DNA of 64,000 bases from Cohnella laeviribosi DSM 21336 (GTDB lineage Bacteria; Bacillota; Bacilli; Paenibacillales; Paenibacillaceae). The notes below the pieces were generated by a model. It did no database searches. It was not told where the DNA came from and worked only from the letters and a program-made list of their open reading frames with translations. The stretch lies in NCBI RefSeq assembly GCF_000378425.1, contig NZ_KB899809.1, positions 1-64,000 on the forward strand, read 5' to 3'. A program made the position numbers and the translations under genes. This document shows positions 34,933-44,881 of the stretch, one piece after another; within the stretch, counting starts at the first letter, position 1; each line of letters starts with the position of its first letter.

Positions 34933-36903
34933 ATGACGAATTTGCATCCTTCCATGCGTTTGAAGGTGAAAAGCGACACGTTTTTTCTCCCGGATCCCAA
35001 CGGCAGCGTTTATTTTCGGAACAATCGGGTCTCTTTCCGCATGGAGGGCGATTCGATCGACCAGTGGATTGAAACCTTGATACCGGCGTTCAATGGAGAG
35101 CACACGCTGGAAGAGCTGACCGACGGATTGCCGGACGAATATCGGGTCCGGGTGTACGAAATCGCGCAAGCCTTGTACCGAAACGGCTTTGTCCGGGACG
35201 TGAGCCGGGATCGTCCGCATCGGCTGCGAGATGACGTTCTCCAAAAATACGCATCACAAATTGAATTTCTGGACAGCTTCGGGGATTCGGGCGCGTACCG
35301 CTTTCAATCCTATCGTCAGGCGAACGTGTTGGCGGTCGGCTCCGGCCCGTTTTTTGTCTCGTTGGCGGCGGCGCTGCTGGAATCCGGATTGCCGAAGTTC
35401 CGCATGCTGATTACGGATGCGGTGCCGACCAACCGGCAGCGGTTGGCGGAACTGGCGATGCATGCCCGGCAAACGGACCCCGAGGTGGCTGTGGAAGAGA
35501 TCGTCCTGCGGAAGAACGGAGCGGAATCTTGGCGGGAGACGGTGCAGCCGTATGATGCGATTTTATATGTGTCGCAGAAGGACGACGTTGAGGAACTGCG
35601 GGTGCTGAACGCGGTTTGCCGGGAGGAGAAAAAGCTGCTGCTCCCCGCCCTTTGTCTGCGGCAGGCGGGGCTGGCGGGCCCGCTGGTCCATCCGGACGAT
35701 GAGGGATGCTGGGAATCGGCGCTGCGCCGCATACACTCGTCCGCGCTGAACAAAGACCCGCAGCTGCACGCCTTCTCTCCCGCAGCCGGGGCGATGCTGG
35801 CGAACGTGATCGTGTTCGAATTGTTGAAAACGGTCGCGGGAGTGAACGAATCCGAACGAAAGAACAAATTCTTTCTGCTTGATCTGGAGACGCTGGAAGG
35901 AACCTGGCATTCATTCTTCCCCCATCCGCTGGCGGGCGGACGTGCGGCGGCCGAATGGGTCGAAGATGTCGAGCAGCGGCTGGAGCGGAGTTCGGGCCAA
36001 AGAGAGCCCCATGGATTGCTTCCCTTCTTCAGTAGGCTGACATCGGCCGAATCGGGGATCTTCCACCTTTGGGAAGAGGGGGAATTGAAGCAGCTTCCGT
36101 TGGCCCAATGCCGCGTTCAGCCGACCGACCCGCTGTCGGAAGGGCCTGCCGAGCTGCTGCCGGAGGAGATCCGCGCAGGTTTGACGCACGAGGAGGCGCG
36201 GCGGGAAGCGGGGTTGGCCGGAATTGAAGCGTACGTGTCGCGGATGGCCGGTCTGCTCATGACGCCTCTCCCCTCCCGCCCGGGCGAAAAGGGAAATCCG
36301 GTCGAAATCCGGGAATTTGTCGGCGTCGGAGCGGGCGAGACGGTGGCGGAAGGCATTGGCCGCGCCCTGCTGGCATGCTTGGCCGAAGAGCTGCGCAAGC
36401 GGCTGGCGGATCGGCCGCCTTCCGTCCTTCCGGTGCGGCTGGACGAGGTGGAAGACGAACGCTGCCGGTTTTATTTGCAGGCATTGACCACGCTGCGGGG
36501 CTCGCCGCCTTTGATCGGCTGGGGAACGGAAGTGAACGGCTTTCCGGTGGCGTGGGTCGGTTCGAACGGGAGCTGGCATGGCAGCGTGGGCTTGAATCGG
36601 ACATTGGCGCTCAGGGAGGCGCTGCTGCAAGCGCTGCTGAAAGCGCAGAACGAAGCGGCTGGACCCGCAACGCATACGCTGGAGGTTTCGTCCGTGCGGA
36701 CGGAAGAACCAGAGGCTCTGCCAAGCCCTGCGATCCCCTCGCATGAAGAGGCGTTCGGCACGGAAGATCTGCTGACCGCCCTGCAGATCCTGAAGCGGAG
36801 CGGCAAGCGACTTCGGGTCCTCGATCTGGCGCAGGAACCGTTCTTGAAAGAGGGACTGGCGGGCGTGTTTGGCGTGCTGCTGCGAGAGGAGGAAGCCCGA
36901 TGA
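34933..36903 (+). CDS. thiazole-containing bacteriocin maturation protein (ThiF/E1-like)
   Basis: The 656-aa protein starts at ATG 34933 behind AAGGAGGAG. It matches the 'putative thiazole-containing bacteriocin maturation protein' family. An N-terminal region (about 1-90) resembles the leader-recognition winged helix of ocin-ThiF proteins, then an E1/ThiF-like Rossmann core follows (VLAVGSGPFFVSLAAALLESG). The C-terminal half is alpha/beta sequence specific to this family. It likely binds the leader peptide and delivers it to the cyclodehydratase. Its stop overlaps the YcaO start by four bases. Confidence 0.85.
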   Translation: MTNLHPSMRLKVKSDTFFLPDPNGSVYFRNNRVSFRMEGDSIDQWIETLIPAFNGEHTLEELTDGLPDEYRVRVYEIAQALYRNGFVRDVSRDRPHRLRDDVLQKYASQIEFLDSFGDSGAYRFQSYRQANVLAVGSGPFFVSLAAALLESGLPKFRMLITDAVPTNRQRLAELAMHARQTDPEVAVEEIVLRKNGAESWRETVQPYDAILYVSQKDDVEELRVLNAVCREEKKLLLPALCLRQAGLAGPLVHPDDEGCWESALRRIHSSALNKDPQLHAFSPAAGAMLANVIVFELLKTVAGVNESERKNKFFLLDLETLEGTWHSFFPHPLAGGRAAAEWVEDVEQRLERSSGQREPHGLLPFFSRLTSAESGIFHLWEEGELKQLPLAQCRVQPTDPLSEGPAELLPEEIRAGLTHEEARREAGLAGIEAYVSRMAGLLMTPLPSRPGEKGNPVEIREFVGVGAGETVAEGIGRALLACLAEELRKRLADRPPSVLPVRLDEVEDERCRFYLQALTTLRGSPPLIGWGTEVNGFPVAWVGSNGSWHGSVGLNRTLALREALLQALLKAQNEAAGPATHTLEVSSVRTEEPEALPSPAIPSHEEAFGTEDLLTALQILKRSGKRLRVLDLAQEPFLKEGLAGVFGVLLREEEAR

Positions 36904-38843
36904 ACGCGGTTGTGCTGGTTGTCGGAGAAGGGCTGCTGGCGGACTTCGTGTGCACGGAGCTGTCCGCCCTGTATCGGGTAATTCATCAACCCGATTTTAA
37001 GGAACAGGGACCGGCAACGGCGGATTTGGCTTTGGTGCTGCACGATTCCTGGCAGCCCTCCGTTCCTCGCATGGCGGAGGAGGTTTTTCAGCCAAGCGGA
37101 ATCCCGTGGCTGCGCGGCTTTGTCTCATTGGGCGAAGGCGTTGTCGGGCCGTTGGTGCGCCCGGGCGCGCCGGGATGCTCGCGCTGTGCGGATATGCGGC
37201 GCCTGATGGCGGGACGCGACCGCAGGGAGATGCGGGAGCTGCAACAGCGGCTGGCGGCGCGCGGGGAAACGCCGCGCGACGCCTGGGCGTCGCGTACGGC
37301 GCTTTGGCAGATGGCCCATTTGCTTGTGGAGGAGGCGCAGCGGATCTTGCAAGGCGGCCGGGCCCGCACGGAAGAACGGGTGTTCTTGATCAACCTGAAT
37401 ACGCTGAAGAGCTCGCTTCACTTCTTTTTGCCGGATCCGCTGTGTCCGGTCTGCGGCCGATTGCCCGAAGATTCGCCGGCAGCCGCGCGAATTTCATTGC
37501 AGCCAAGTCCGAAGATCAACGCCGACAGTTACCGCTGCCGTCCCATGGATGATCTGAAGAACGTTCTGGCCGCGTCTTATCTGGATTACCGGACGGGCTT
37601 ATTGAACGGGAAAATGCACGACCTTGTGTCGCCGTTTGCCGATGTGAGCGTGAATTTGCCGTTGTTTGCGGGGGACGAATCGTCCGCAGGCCGGACCCAT
37701 TCCTATGCGGAAAGCGAGTCGACCGCCATTTTGGAAGCTTTGGAACGGTACTGCGGTTTGGCTCCCCGCGGCAAGCGGACGGTAGTCCGCGACAGTTACC
37801 GCAATCTGGAAGATCAAGCGCTCAACCCCGTCAAGGTCGGCTTGTACGCCAAGGAACAGTATGCGCGGCCGGGATTTCCGTTCGCGCCGTTTGACCCCGA
37901 CCGCCCGATCGATTGGGTATGGGGCTACTCGTTTTTGCAGGAGCGCCCGATTCTCGTTCCGGAGTTGCTCGCCTATTACAGCCTGAGCTGCGGGGAGGGC
38001 TTTGTCTATGAAACGTCCAACGGATGCGCGTTGGGCGGAAGCCTGGAGGAAGCGATTTTTTACGGCATATTGGAAGTGGTGGAGCGCGATGCGTTCCTGA
38101 TGACCTGGTACGCGCGGCTGCCTCTCCCCCGCCTCGACCTCGATTCCGCCGGCGACCGCGAGCTGCGGCTGATGGCCGAACGGTTGCAGGCGGTGACGGG
38201 ATACGAAGTCCATTTGTTTAATGCGACGATGGAGAACGGAATTCCAAGCGTTTGGACCATCGCGAAAAACCGAAAAACGAAAGGGGTCAATCTCATCTGT
38301 GCGGCCGGATCCCATCCGGACCCGGTACGGGCGGTCAAAAGCTCGCTTCACGAATTGGCCGCCATGCTGCTGACGTTCGAAGAGAAATTCGAGTCAAACC
38401 GCAAGACGTATGAGCAAATGCTCCACGATCCGTTCCGGGTACGTCAAATGGAAGACCATTCGATGCTGTACGGGTTGCCGCAAGCGGAGGAACGCCTGCA
38501 ATTTTTGCTGGAAAACAATCGTCCGTTGCGGACGTTTGCCGAGGAATTCGGATCGAAAGCGCGGCATGCCGACCTGACCGATGATCTGAGAGACCTTCTC
38601 CGGGCGTTCCGCCGGCTGAACCTTGAAGTCATCGTCGTGGACCAGACGACGCCGGAAACCCGGCGAAACGGTCTGTATTGCGTGAAAGTGCTGATTCCGG
38701 GGATGCTGCCGATGACGTTCGGATATCACCTTACCCGCTTGACAGGGCTGGAAAGGGTATTGCGGGTACCGGCGCAGCTTGGGTATGCGAAGGAGCAGCT
38801 GACGCCGGAACAGCTCAATCCGCATCCGCATCCGTTTCCGTAA
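36900..38843 (+). CDS. YcaO cyclodehydratase with fused leader-binding domain
   Basis: The 647-aa protein has an N-terminal ThiF-like/zinc domain (CSRCADMRR and CPVCGR supply four Cys). The YcaO domain follows from about residue 200: SAGRTHSYAESESTAILEALERYCG (ATP/Mg motif) and SNGCALGGSLEEAIFYGILEVVERDAF. The C-terminus is NPHPHPFP, the PxPxP end important for YcaO cyclodehydratases. It uses ATP to convert Cys (and Ser/Thr) into azolines on the precursor. It is coupled to the preceding gene by a four-base overlap. Confidence 0.92.
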   Translation: MNAVVLVVGEGLLADFVCTELSALYRVIHQPDFKEQGPATADLALVLHDSWQPSVPRMAEEVFQPSGIPWLRGFVSLGEGVVGPLVRPGAPGCSRCADMRRLMAGRDRREMRELQQRLAARGETPRDAWASRTALWQMAHLLVEEAQRILQGGRARTEERVFLINLNTLKSSLHFFLPDPLCPVCGRLPEDSPAAARISLQPSPKINADSYRCRPMDDLKNVLAASYLDYRTGLLNGKMHDLVSPFADVSVNLPLFAGDESSAGRTHSYAESESTAILEALERYCGLAPRGKRTVVRDSYRNLEDQALNPVKVGLYAKEQYARPGFPFAPFDPDRPIDWVWGYSFLQERPILVPELLAYYSLSCGEGFVYETSNGCALGGSLEEAIFYGILEVVERDAFLMTWYARLPLPRLDLDSAGDRELRLMAERLQAVTGYEVHLFNATMENGIPSVWTIAKNRKTKGVNLICAAGSHPDPVRAVKSSLHELAAMLLTFEEKFESNRKTYEQMLHDPFRVRQMEDHSMLYGLPQAEERLQFLLENNRPLRTFAEEFGSKARHADLTDDLRDLLRAFRRLNLEVIVVDQTTPETRRNGLYCVKVLIPGMLPMTFGYHLTRLTGLERVLRVPAQLGYAKEQLTPEQLNPHPHPFP

Positions 38844-38868
38844 GCCGCGTCAAGGAGGAGGCAGAAAG

Positions 38869-40449
38869 ATGAATCTGGAGGCATTTCTGCACGATCTGCA
38901 TTTTGAAGCCGACAGGGCCAGACCGCCGGACTGGGAGGTGGATTGGACGGATGCGCCGCTCCCGTATAAGCTTTACCGCGGCTTGCCTGCGGTCCCGCTT
39001 TCGTTGGAGGTGCCGCTGTCGCTGGAAGAACGGAAAGCGCCCGCCGCCCCCGGCCTGCGCGGAATCGGTCATTTTCTCTGGTACGTGTTCGGGTACACTC
39101 AATTCTACCAGTCGGTGTTCGCCGGGGACGCCGCGGAACAAGAAGCGGCTGCAATGCAGATGTGCCGGCGCTTTGTTCCCTCCGGCGGGGCGTTGTATCC
39201 GAACGAATTGTACGTGTATCTGAAGATAGAGGATTTGCCTGCGGGCGTGTATCATTATGATGCGGCCCGCCACCGCTTGGTGCTGTTGCGCGAAGGCCAT
39301 TTCGATTCCTATCTGGCACGCGCGCTCGGCAACCGATGCGACGTGTCGGCTTGGTTCGGCGCGGTGTTTGTGTCAACCCTGTTTTGGAAAAATTTCTTTA
39401 AGTACCATAACTTCGCCTACCGGCTGCAAGGGCTGGACGCCGGCGTGCTGATCGGGCAGCTGTTGGAAACGGCGAAACGGTTTGGTTTCGCGTCGGGCGT
39501 TTACTTCCAATTTCTCGACCGGGCCGTCAACCATCTGCTCGGGCTATCCGAACGGGAGGAGAGCGTGTATGCGGTGATTCCGCTGTCGGCGGAGCCTTCG
39601 ACCGCTTGGTTTGCCGACAGGCCGGACGATGCGAGGGAGATCGACGACGCCGAATTGTGCCGGGAGCTGTCAGCGGTTCGGCACGAGCACTACGTCCGGT
39701 CGCGCAAGGTCGCAGCGTATCCGATGCTGATCCGGATGAACGAAGCGTCCATGCTGGCCTCGACGCGATCGTTCCGGCAGCTCCGGGAGGAAAAAAACGT
39801 TGACGAGGAAGGCCGGGCGGTAGCTCTGCCCCGCGTGAAGCGGTTGTCGTACGATCTGGCGTCGGCCTGCCGCAAGCGGTTTTCACCGGAAGCGGATTTT
39901 GTCCGGGGCCATGTAAGCCAATCGCAGCTAGCCGCTCTGTTGCAGGAGGCGACGGCTTCCTTTTGGTATCGGAACGATTTGGATGGAGCGCATGAGCAGC
40001 CGGGCTGCCGCGTCTCGCTGTATGGCTGTCTGCACGGCGTGGAAGGTATTCCGGACGGCGCCTACCATTATGACAGCGACGCCAATGCCTTGCGGCGGAT
40101 ACGTCCCGGCGATCACCGGTTCCGGCTGCAACAAGCCATGTCTTTGCACAATATCAATTTGTTTCAAATACCGCTTTGCCTGCATGTGGCGGGGGACCGA
40201 AATCACCTGATCACGGAACTGGGGTACCGAGGCTATCGCATCCAGCAGATGGAAGCGGGCATGCTCGTGCAACGTTTGCTGTTGGCGGCGTCCGCCATCG
40301 GGATGGGGGGACATCCGCTCCTCGGATTTGACACGAACTCGTGCGACGAGATCTACAATCTGGCTCCGCAAGGGAAAACCAGCCTGATCCAAATCCCGGT
40401 CGGGCCCTATCGTCCTCGCCCCCGGCTGGGGGGAAGCTTGCATGGCTAG
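38869..40449 (+). CDS. SagB-type azoline dehydrogenase, two nitroreductase-like domains
   Basis: The 526-aa protein contains two nitroreductase-like halves, each with YPNELYVYL/VSLYGCLHGVEGIPDGAYHYD-type segments (GVYHYD near 125; GAYHYD near 400). FMN-dependent SagB-type enzymes oxidise azolines to aromatic thiazoles or oxazoles. GGAGG precedes ATG 38869. It completes the precursor/ThiF-like/YcaO/SagB gene set. No peptidase or ABC exporter is adjacent. Confidence 0.9.
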   Translation: MNLEAFLHDLHFEADRARPPDWEVDWTDAPLPYKLYRGLPAVPLSLEVPLSLEERKAPAAPGLRGIGHFLWYVFGYTQFYQSVFAGDAAEQEAAAMQMCRRFVPSGGALYPNELYVYLKIEDLPAGVYHYDAARHRLVLLREGHFDSYLARALGNRCDVSAWFGAVFVSTLFWKNFFKYHNFAYRLQGLDAGVLIGQLLETAKRFGFASGVYFQFLDRAVNHLLGLSEREESVYAVIPLSAEPSTAWFADRPDDAREIDDAELCRELSAVRHEHYVRSRKVAAYPMLIRMNEASMLASTRSFRQLREEKNVDEEGRAVALPRVKRLSYDLASACRKRFSPEADFVRGHVSQSQLAALLQEATASFWYRNDLDGAHEQPGCRVSLYGCLHGVEGIPDGAYHYDSDANALRRIRPGDHRFRLQQAMSLHNINLFQIPLCLHVAGDRNHLITELGYRGYRIQQMEAGMLVQRLLLAASAIGMGGHPLLGFDTNSCDEIYNLAPQGKTSLIQIPVGPYRPRPRLGGSLHG

Positions 40450-40603
40450 GCGCGAAAAAGGCGAAAAGCGTCCGCCCCTCCCCCGTTATTTGCGGAATCT
40501 TCCTTGATCTATGCTCATGCACAGACCGTACGATGATCCATTCATACTCTAATCATGTGATGAACAATCACACAACACCGAAAAGAAAACAGGAGGTGAT
40601 TCC

Positions 40604-40717
40604 ATGAGCTATCCTGTTGGCGGTTACGGAGGCGGCGGCCTCCGTGCCGCTGCATTCGTTCTCGTGCTTTTCATTCTGCTGGTCATTATCCTGAGAGCGG
40701 GAATCGGTATTTTCTAA
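40604..40717 (+). CDS. YjcZ-family small sporulation protein
   Basis: This 37-aa peptide (MSYPVGGYGGGGLRAAAF, then a hydrophobic VLVLFILLVIILRAGIGIF) has the Gly/Tyr-rich head and single hydrophobic tail of YjcZ-type proteins. AGGAGGTGAT lies just before ATG 40604. Such proteins are typically made in sporulation, which supports a spore-forming host. It is too short for most gene finders. Confidence 0.85.
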   Translation: MSYPVGGYGGGGLRAAAFVLVLFILLVIILRAGIGIF

Positions 40718-40742
40718 GCCATCCAAATCTTTATTTTATTCC

Positions 40743-40777
40743 CATCAGCTCAATCGAGCGCGATGGGCTTTTTTTAT
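40743..40777 (+). terminator. terminator of the yjcZ-like gene
   Basis: CCCATC / GATGGG closes a 15-base loop and is followed by CTTTTTTT. It lies 26 bases after the yjcZ-like stop. Confidence 0.8.
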
Positions 40778-40816
40778 TTCGGCTCCGGCATCCCCTGCCG
40801 GCACGGCGCCGGCCGC

Positions 40817-42961
40817 TTATTGGAGCCATCGCGGCGCCCACCAATTCCATTTGCCAAGCCATTTCATCAAGGCTGGAACCAGCACCATCCGGATGACGGT
40901 GGCATCGATGAAGATCGCCGCGGCAATGCCGATCCCCAACTGCTTGACCCCGGCTACTTCGCCGAAGGCAAACGGCCCGGTGACCGCAATCATGATCGCC
41001 GCTGCCGAGGTGATGATTCTGCCGGTCGAGGACAGGCCGGCCCGAATCGCATGGTCGTTATCGTGTGTCTGCCTGTAGGCCTCATAAATCCGCGAGACAA
41101 GGAACACGCCATAATCCATGCTGATGCCCCAAACAAGCCCGAAAATAAAGACAGGGATCATAATGGCGATGCTGCCCGGCTCCATTCCCAAGCGTCCCTC
41201 TTCGAAGATCCAGGACAGAATCCCGAACGCCGCCCCCAGGCTCAGCAGATTCATCGCCATGAGTTTGACCGGGAGGAGAACGGATCGGAAGGCGGCAATC
41301 AGCACCATGAATTGGGTGGCGAAGATGAACAGAAGAACATCCTTGAGGTTTGGAAAAATGGCGTCGAATACTTCCTGCTGGTACTTCGCTTCTCCTCCCA
41401 ACAGGAAACGGATCCGGGAGGACTCCCCCTCCTGCTCCAAGCGCCTGAGCCAATCCGTCGCTTCCTTCGATGACGGGCTTCCTTTTATCGTCACCTGAAG
41501 GAGCATCCGATTTTCGTTCACAAATGGTTTAATCGCCGGTTCATCCTTCTCTCTTAATACCGGACTTGGAAGCAAAAGGCTTGCCTGTTCGGGCGGCATT
41601 CGCAAGCCGGAAAAAACGGAATCCACCCGCAGCACGTTCGGGTCGCGCTCCAATCGCTGCGTGAACGCATACGCCTGCAACCAGTCCTCTTTATGCCAAC
41701 GATGCGAATTTCCCTGGATGACGATGTACACTAGCGAAGCCGAAGGGGAAACGAAATGGGCCTGATAGGCCTCTGCAGCTACTCGGGAAGCGTAGCCGGG
41801 CGGCAACGAAGCGGCATCCGGAATGGCTACTTTCATTTTGCTTAAGGGCAGAAAACAACCGATTAACAAGAACGATGCCAACAGCCCCATGCGGACGGGT
41901 CTCTTCATCACATAGCGCGCCCAGGCGTGCCACACCGTCGTTTTCCCGTTTGCGGACACCGGCTTGCTTTCCGCTTGAATGGACGGCCACAACACCGTCA
42001 ACAGAGCCGGAACCAACGTTAAAGCCGTAAGCGCCGAGACCGTCAAGACCGCCATCGCTCCCATCGCGACCGTACGAAAGATAGGCAGCGGAATGAACAG
42101 CGTCCCCAGCAAGCCGAGAAAAACGCAAGCAGCGGAAAATAAAACGGCTCTTCCGGCCGTCTGCATGGTTGTCTCCAATGCTTGTTCTACGGCGGCATGC
42201 GCCGATTCTTCGCGAAACCGGCTGACCAGCATTAAGGCAAAATCGATGCTCAAAGCCAGTCCCACCATGGGAATGACATTCAGCACAAAGTTCGACAGCT
42301 CGACCTTCGTCCCCAGCCAAGCCATGATTCCCATCGTTCCGATCACCCCGATCACGCCAACGGCAATGGGAATCAGAGCGGAAACGAATCCGCCGAAAGC
42401 CAGCCATAAAATAAGAAAAGCAACCGGGATGCCCAGCCGTTCCGCCTTTCTCAGATCATGTCCGCTGGCTCGGTTCACGTCCGCTTGGACGGCGGATTTC
42501 CCGGTGATGTTCACCGAAATGCCGCCGCTCTTCGGCAGCCGTCTTTGCATTTCATCAAGCACCGGCTCCATCTCATAAGGGCGTTGCTCGAACCCCAGAA
42601 GCGCATAGGCGTAATTCTGTCGCATCATCCCTTCCCGTTCGAGCGGAGAGACGACTTCGCTCAGCCCGCCGATTCCTTGCAGCCGAAACAGCGTTTGGCC
42701 GATAAAGCGCCGAAATTGCGCCTCGGTTACGGGCTGCTTTTTTTCAAAAACAAGAATGACGGGGTCCTCGGGGATGTGAAAATCGGCAGACAGCATTTGT
42801 TGGACTTTGGCATAGGCTCCGTCCGGGGTTAAACCGTGATCCTTAAGAACGCCGGGCAGCTTCGGGGCGTAAAAGCCGAAGAAGAGCAGGAACAAGACCC
42901 AAAACAAGATGATGGTTTTCGGGTATCGCAAAGAGATGACGGCAAGCTTGCGGTAGCCCAT
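40817..42961 (-). CDS. MMPL-family RND exporter
   Basis: The product of about 714 aa has two repeats, each with a span, an extracytoplasmic domain and a bundle of five spans (12 in all). It carries MMPL motifs such as GLALSIDFALMLVSRFREE and ISMDYGVFLVSRIYEAY, with proton-relay Asp/Tyr. ATG 42961 has GAGGAG at better spacing than ATG 42967. It ends the type III PKS operon and probably exports the lipid-like polyketide product; MmpL proteins export lipids in actinobacteria. Confidence 0.9.
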   Translation of the reverse strand: MGYRKLAVISLRYPKTIILFWVLFLLFFGFYAPKLPGVLKDHGLTPDGAYAKVQQMLSADFHIPEDPVILVFEKKQPVTEAQFRRFIGQTLFRLQGIGGLSEVVSPLEREGMMRQNYAYALLGFEQRPYEMEPVLDEMQRRLPKSGGISVNITGKSAVQADVNRASGHDLRKAERLGIPVAFLILWLAFGGFVSALIPIAVGVIGVIGTMGIMAWLGTKVELSNFVLNVIPMVGLALSIDFALMLVSRFREESAHAAVEQALETTMQTAGRAVLFSAACVFLGLLGTLFIPLPIFRTVAMGAMAVLTVSALTALTLVPALLTVLWPSIQAESKPVSANGKTTVWHAWARYVMKRPVRMGLLASFLLIGCFLPLSKMKVAIPDAASLPPGYASRVAAEAYQAHFVSPSASLVYIVIQGNSHRWHKEDWLQAYAFTQRLERDPNVLRVDSVFSGLRMPPEQASLLLPSPVLREKDEPAIKPFVNENRMLLQVTIKGSPSSKEATDWLRRLEQEGESSRIRFLLGGEAKYQQEVFDAIFPNLKDVLLFIFATQFMVLIAAFRSVLLPVKLMAMNLLSLGAAFGILSWIFEEGRLGMEPGSIAIMIPVFIFGLVWGISMDYGVFLVSRIYEAYRQTHDNDHAIRAGLSSTGRIITSAAAIMIAVTGPFAFGEVAGVKQLGIGIAAAIFIDATVIRMVLVPALMKWLGKWNWWAPRWLQ

Positions 42962-42989
42962 GACCATGCTCCTCTGTACGGCGGTTTGA

Positions 42990-44135
42990 TTACAAATCGG
43001 ATTCTTTTAACCGGGTCGCTTGAACCAATCGGAACGCCCATTCCGGTGCGAGGCGCCCGATGGCCGGAAGAAGCCGGGGCATGACCGGCACGCCGACCAG
43101 CCATTGCAGAAATCGTCCCCACCGCAAGGGACCCTTGAATTCCCGCCGAATGGATCGGGCGTATTCGTGCTCCCACCGGGAAAGCGAAATCTCCCCGCGC
43201 AAATAGCTGTCGGCCAAGGACCCGCACAATTGGGCCGAACGCAGCGCCATCGACATGCCGTCGCCGCAAAGCGGCGGAATCAGGAGCGCCGCATCTCCCG
43301 CATGGGGAATCGAATCCCAAACGACCGGCTTGCGGTGGAAATCGATCGGGGCGACTGCCGCCTGCGTGCCGGGAACCGGAACGGCAAACGCCAGCTTTTG
43401 CCCAAGCTTCGGATTGCGGCGGACCGCGGCCTCGATCATGTCCAAGATCGTTTTTTCCGCATGGGAAAAAGCGTTCCGCGCCAGCAGCGCCGCAACGTTG
43501 ACGAGTCCGCCTTCAATGGGGGAAACGCCCAAGTATCCGCCGGGAAAAAAATAGAGCTCGACGACCGGCTCCGGCGCTACCCCTGCAAAATGGGATTTCA
43601 CGCCCACATACCGGTTCCTTGCGGCCCCCTTGCGGCGATGGCCCGGAAGCCCGGAGCGGCGGTTGGCTCCCCACGCGGCAATGACGGCTCGCGCATGATA
43701 GATTTGACTTTCCTTCCCCTGCCTCGTCTCGATGACATATCCCTCTCCATCGGGATAAACGGACGTTGCCGTCGCCGCGGTCTGCACGTGTACGCCTGAT
43801 TTTTGCGCCGCGCGGTGGAGAGCCAAGTCCAGCGCGTAACGGCTTACCCCCAAAGCAATCCCGGGCAAAGGAATTTCCAGAGGCCGTTCTTGGCCGAAGA
43901 ACAGGCGCGCCCGTTCGATCAAGCTGGGCTGAAGCGACGCCACCGTCTCTTGCAAGCCCAGCGCATGCAGCATCCGTTGGGATTCCGGGGAAAGAAATTC
44001 TCCGCAAACCTTATGGCGGGGGAACGTTTGGCGGTCGATCAACACCGTCTCCCATCCTTTATCCGCCAACGCTTTGGCCACACTGCTGCCGGCGACTCCC
44101 GCCCCTAGAACCGCCACATCCCGCAAGCGCCCCAT
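42990..44135 (-). CDS. FAD-dependent oxidoreductase (geranylgeranyl reductase/monooxygenase-like)
   Basis: The product of about 381 aa has VAVLGAGVAGSSVAKALADKG (FAD motif), RHKVCGEFLSPES and a DAALLIPPLCGDGMSMALRSA segment (second FAD motif), typical of the geranylgeranyl-reductase/hydroxylase group. ATG 44135 lies a few bases after the methyltransferase stop. In the type III PKS operon it likely hydroxylates or reduces the polyketide or its quinol form. Confidence 0.86.
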   Translation of the reverse strand: MGRLRDVAVLGAGVAGSSVAKALADKGWETVLIDRQTFPRHKVCGEFLSPESQRMLHALGLQETVASLQPSLIERARLFFGQERPLEIPLPGIALGVSRYALDLALHRAAQKSGVHVQTAATATSVYPDGEGYVIETRQGKESQIYHARAVIAAWGANRRSGLPGHRRKGAARNRYVGVKSHFAGVAPEPVVELYFFPGGYLGVSPIEGGLVNVAALLARNAFSHAEKTILDMIEAAVRRNPKLGQKLAFAVPVPGTQAAVAPIDFHRKPVVWDSIPHAGDAALLIPPLCGDGMSMALRSAQLCGSLADSYLRGEISLSRWEHEYARSIRREFKGPLRWGRFLQWLVGVPVMPRLLPAIGRLAPEWAFRLVQATRLKESDL

Positions 44136-44140
44136 CGTCC

Positions 44141-44881
44141 TCAACTCCGCTGTTTGAATTCGGCCCCGTTTTTCCGAATGACGACGACATACCGAAACAA
44201 AGGTCTCCAATTATAGAATTTTCCGGATAGGCCCAGCGACTTCCCGAGAGCGTTCCAATCCTCCGCGCGAAAACCCTTCGCCACCGACAAAGGGCCGTCG
44301 TTTCGAATATACCGGTTGTTTGAAACGATTCGCGTCGCAAGCCATACCGCGGCCCAAGGCATCCAATGCCGGTGAATGTCGTTGATCACAACGCCTAACC
44401 GGGATGCGTTGAGCATGCGTTCGACCGCGCCGGGCAGCTCGTCCGCGGCAAAATGATGGACAAACTGCGTCCCCGTGATCACATCCGCGCAAGCTTCCGG
44501 CAGCGCGAACAAATCGCTTCTCATCACCCGTACTCGCGGTTCGCGGCGATAGAACCGTCTCGCCTCTTCGCAAGCTTCTTCCGTAATGTCCGCCAAGGTA
44601 AGGCTAAGCTCGATCCGGTTCGCATCCGCCCACCGCAGAAGACGCCGGTTCACGTCCCCGGACCCCGATCCGATATCCAGAACGGAGAAGCGCTTCGGCT
44701 TGCCCGCTTCCGTCCACAATCGCCGCACTCCGTAAAGAGTAGGCGCGGCGGCCCCGAAGATCCGGTTCAGCCTGCGGAGATGCCGCAAAGCCTTGCGAAG
44801 CTCGGGTCCCCCCTTCGAGAAGTCATCCATCATTTCGGGCTCTTCGGCCCGCTGCCGCAGGCTTCTAAACACATACGCCAC
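44141..44881 (-). CDS. class I SAM-dependent methyltransferase (PKS-associated)
   Basis: This methyltransferase of about 246 aa has the SAM loop FSVLDIGSGSGDVNRRLL and an N-terminal EEPEMMDDFSKGGPELRKALRHLRRLNRIFG region typical of type III PKS-linked methyltransferases. GTG 44881 is chosen because GGAGGAG lies seven bases upstream, inside the end of the PKS gene, so the two genes overlap by 17 bases. It may methylate the alkylpyrone or resorcinol product, as BpsB does in Bacillus. Confidence 0.87.
   Translation of the reverse strand: MAYVFRSLRQRAEEPEMMDDFSKGGPELRKALRHLRRLNRIFGAAAPTLYGVRRLWTEAGKPKRFSVLDIGSGSGDVNRRLLRWADANRIELSLTLADITEEACEEARRFYRREPRVRVMRSDLFALPEACADVITGTQFVHHFAADELPGAVERMLNASRLGVVINDIHRHWMPWAAVWLATRIVSNNRYIRNDGPLSVAKGFRAEDWNALGKSLGLSGKFYNWRPLFRYVVVIRKNGAEFKQRS

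Noticed and set aside
35911-36744. 277-aa minus-strand frame in the TOMM cluster
   Set aside because: It lies opposite the ThiF-like maturation gene and has Arg/Pro/Gln-rich antisense composition.
40763-41473. 236-aa plus-strand frame after yjcZ
   Set aside because: It is antisense to the end of the MMPL gene, whose spans and motifs are clear.
43020-43799. 259-aa plus-strand frame
   Set aside because: It is antisense to the FAD oxidoreductase of the PKS operon.
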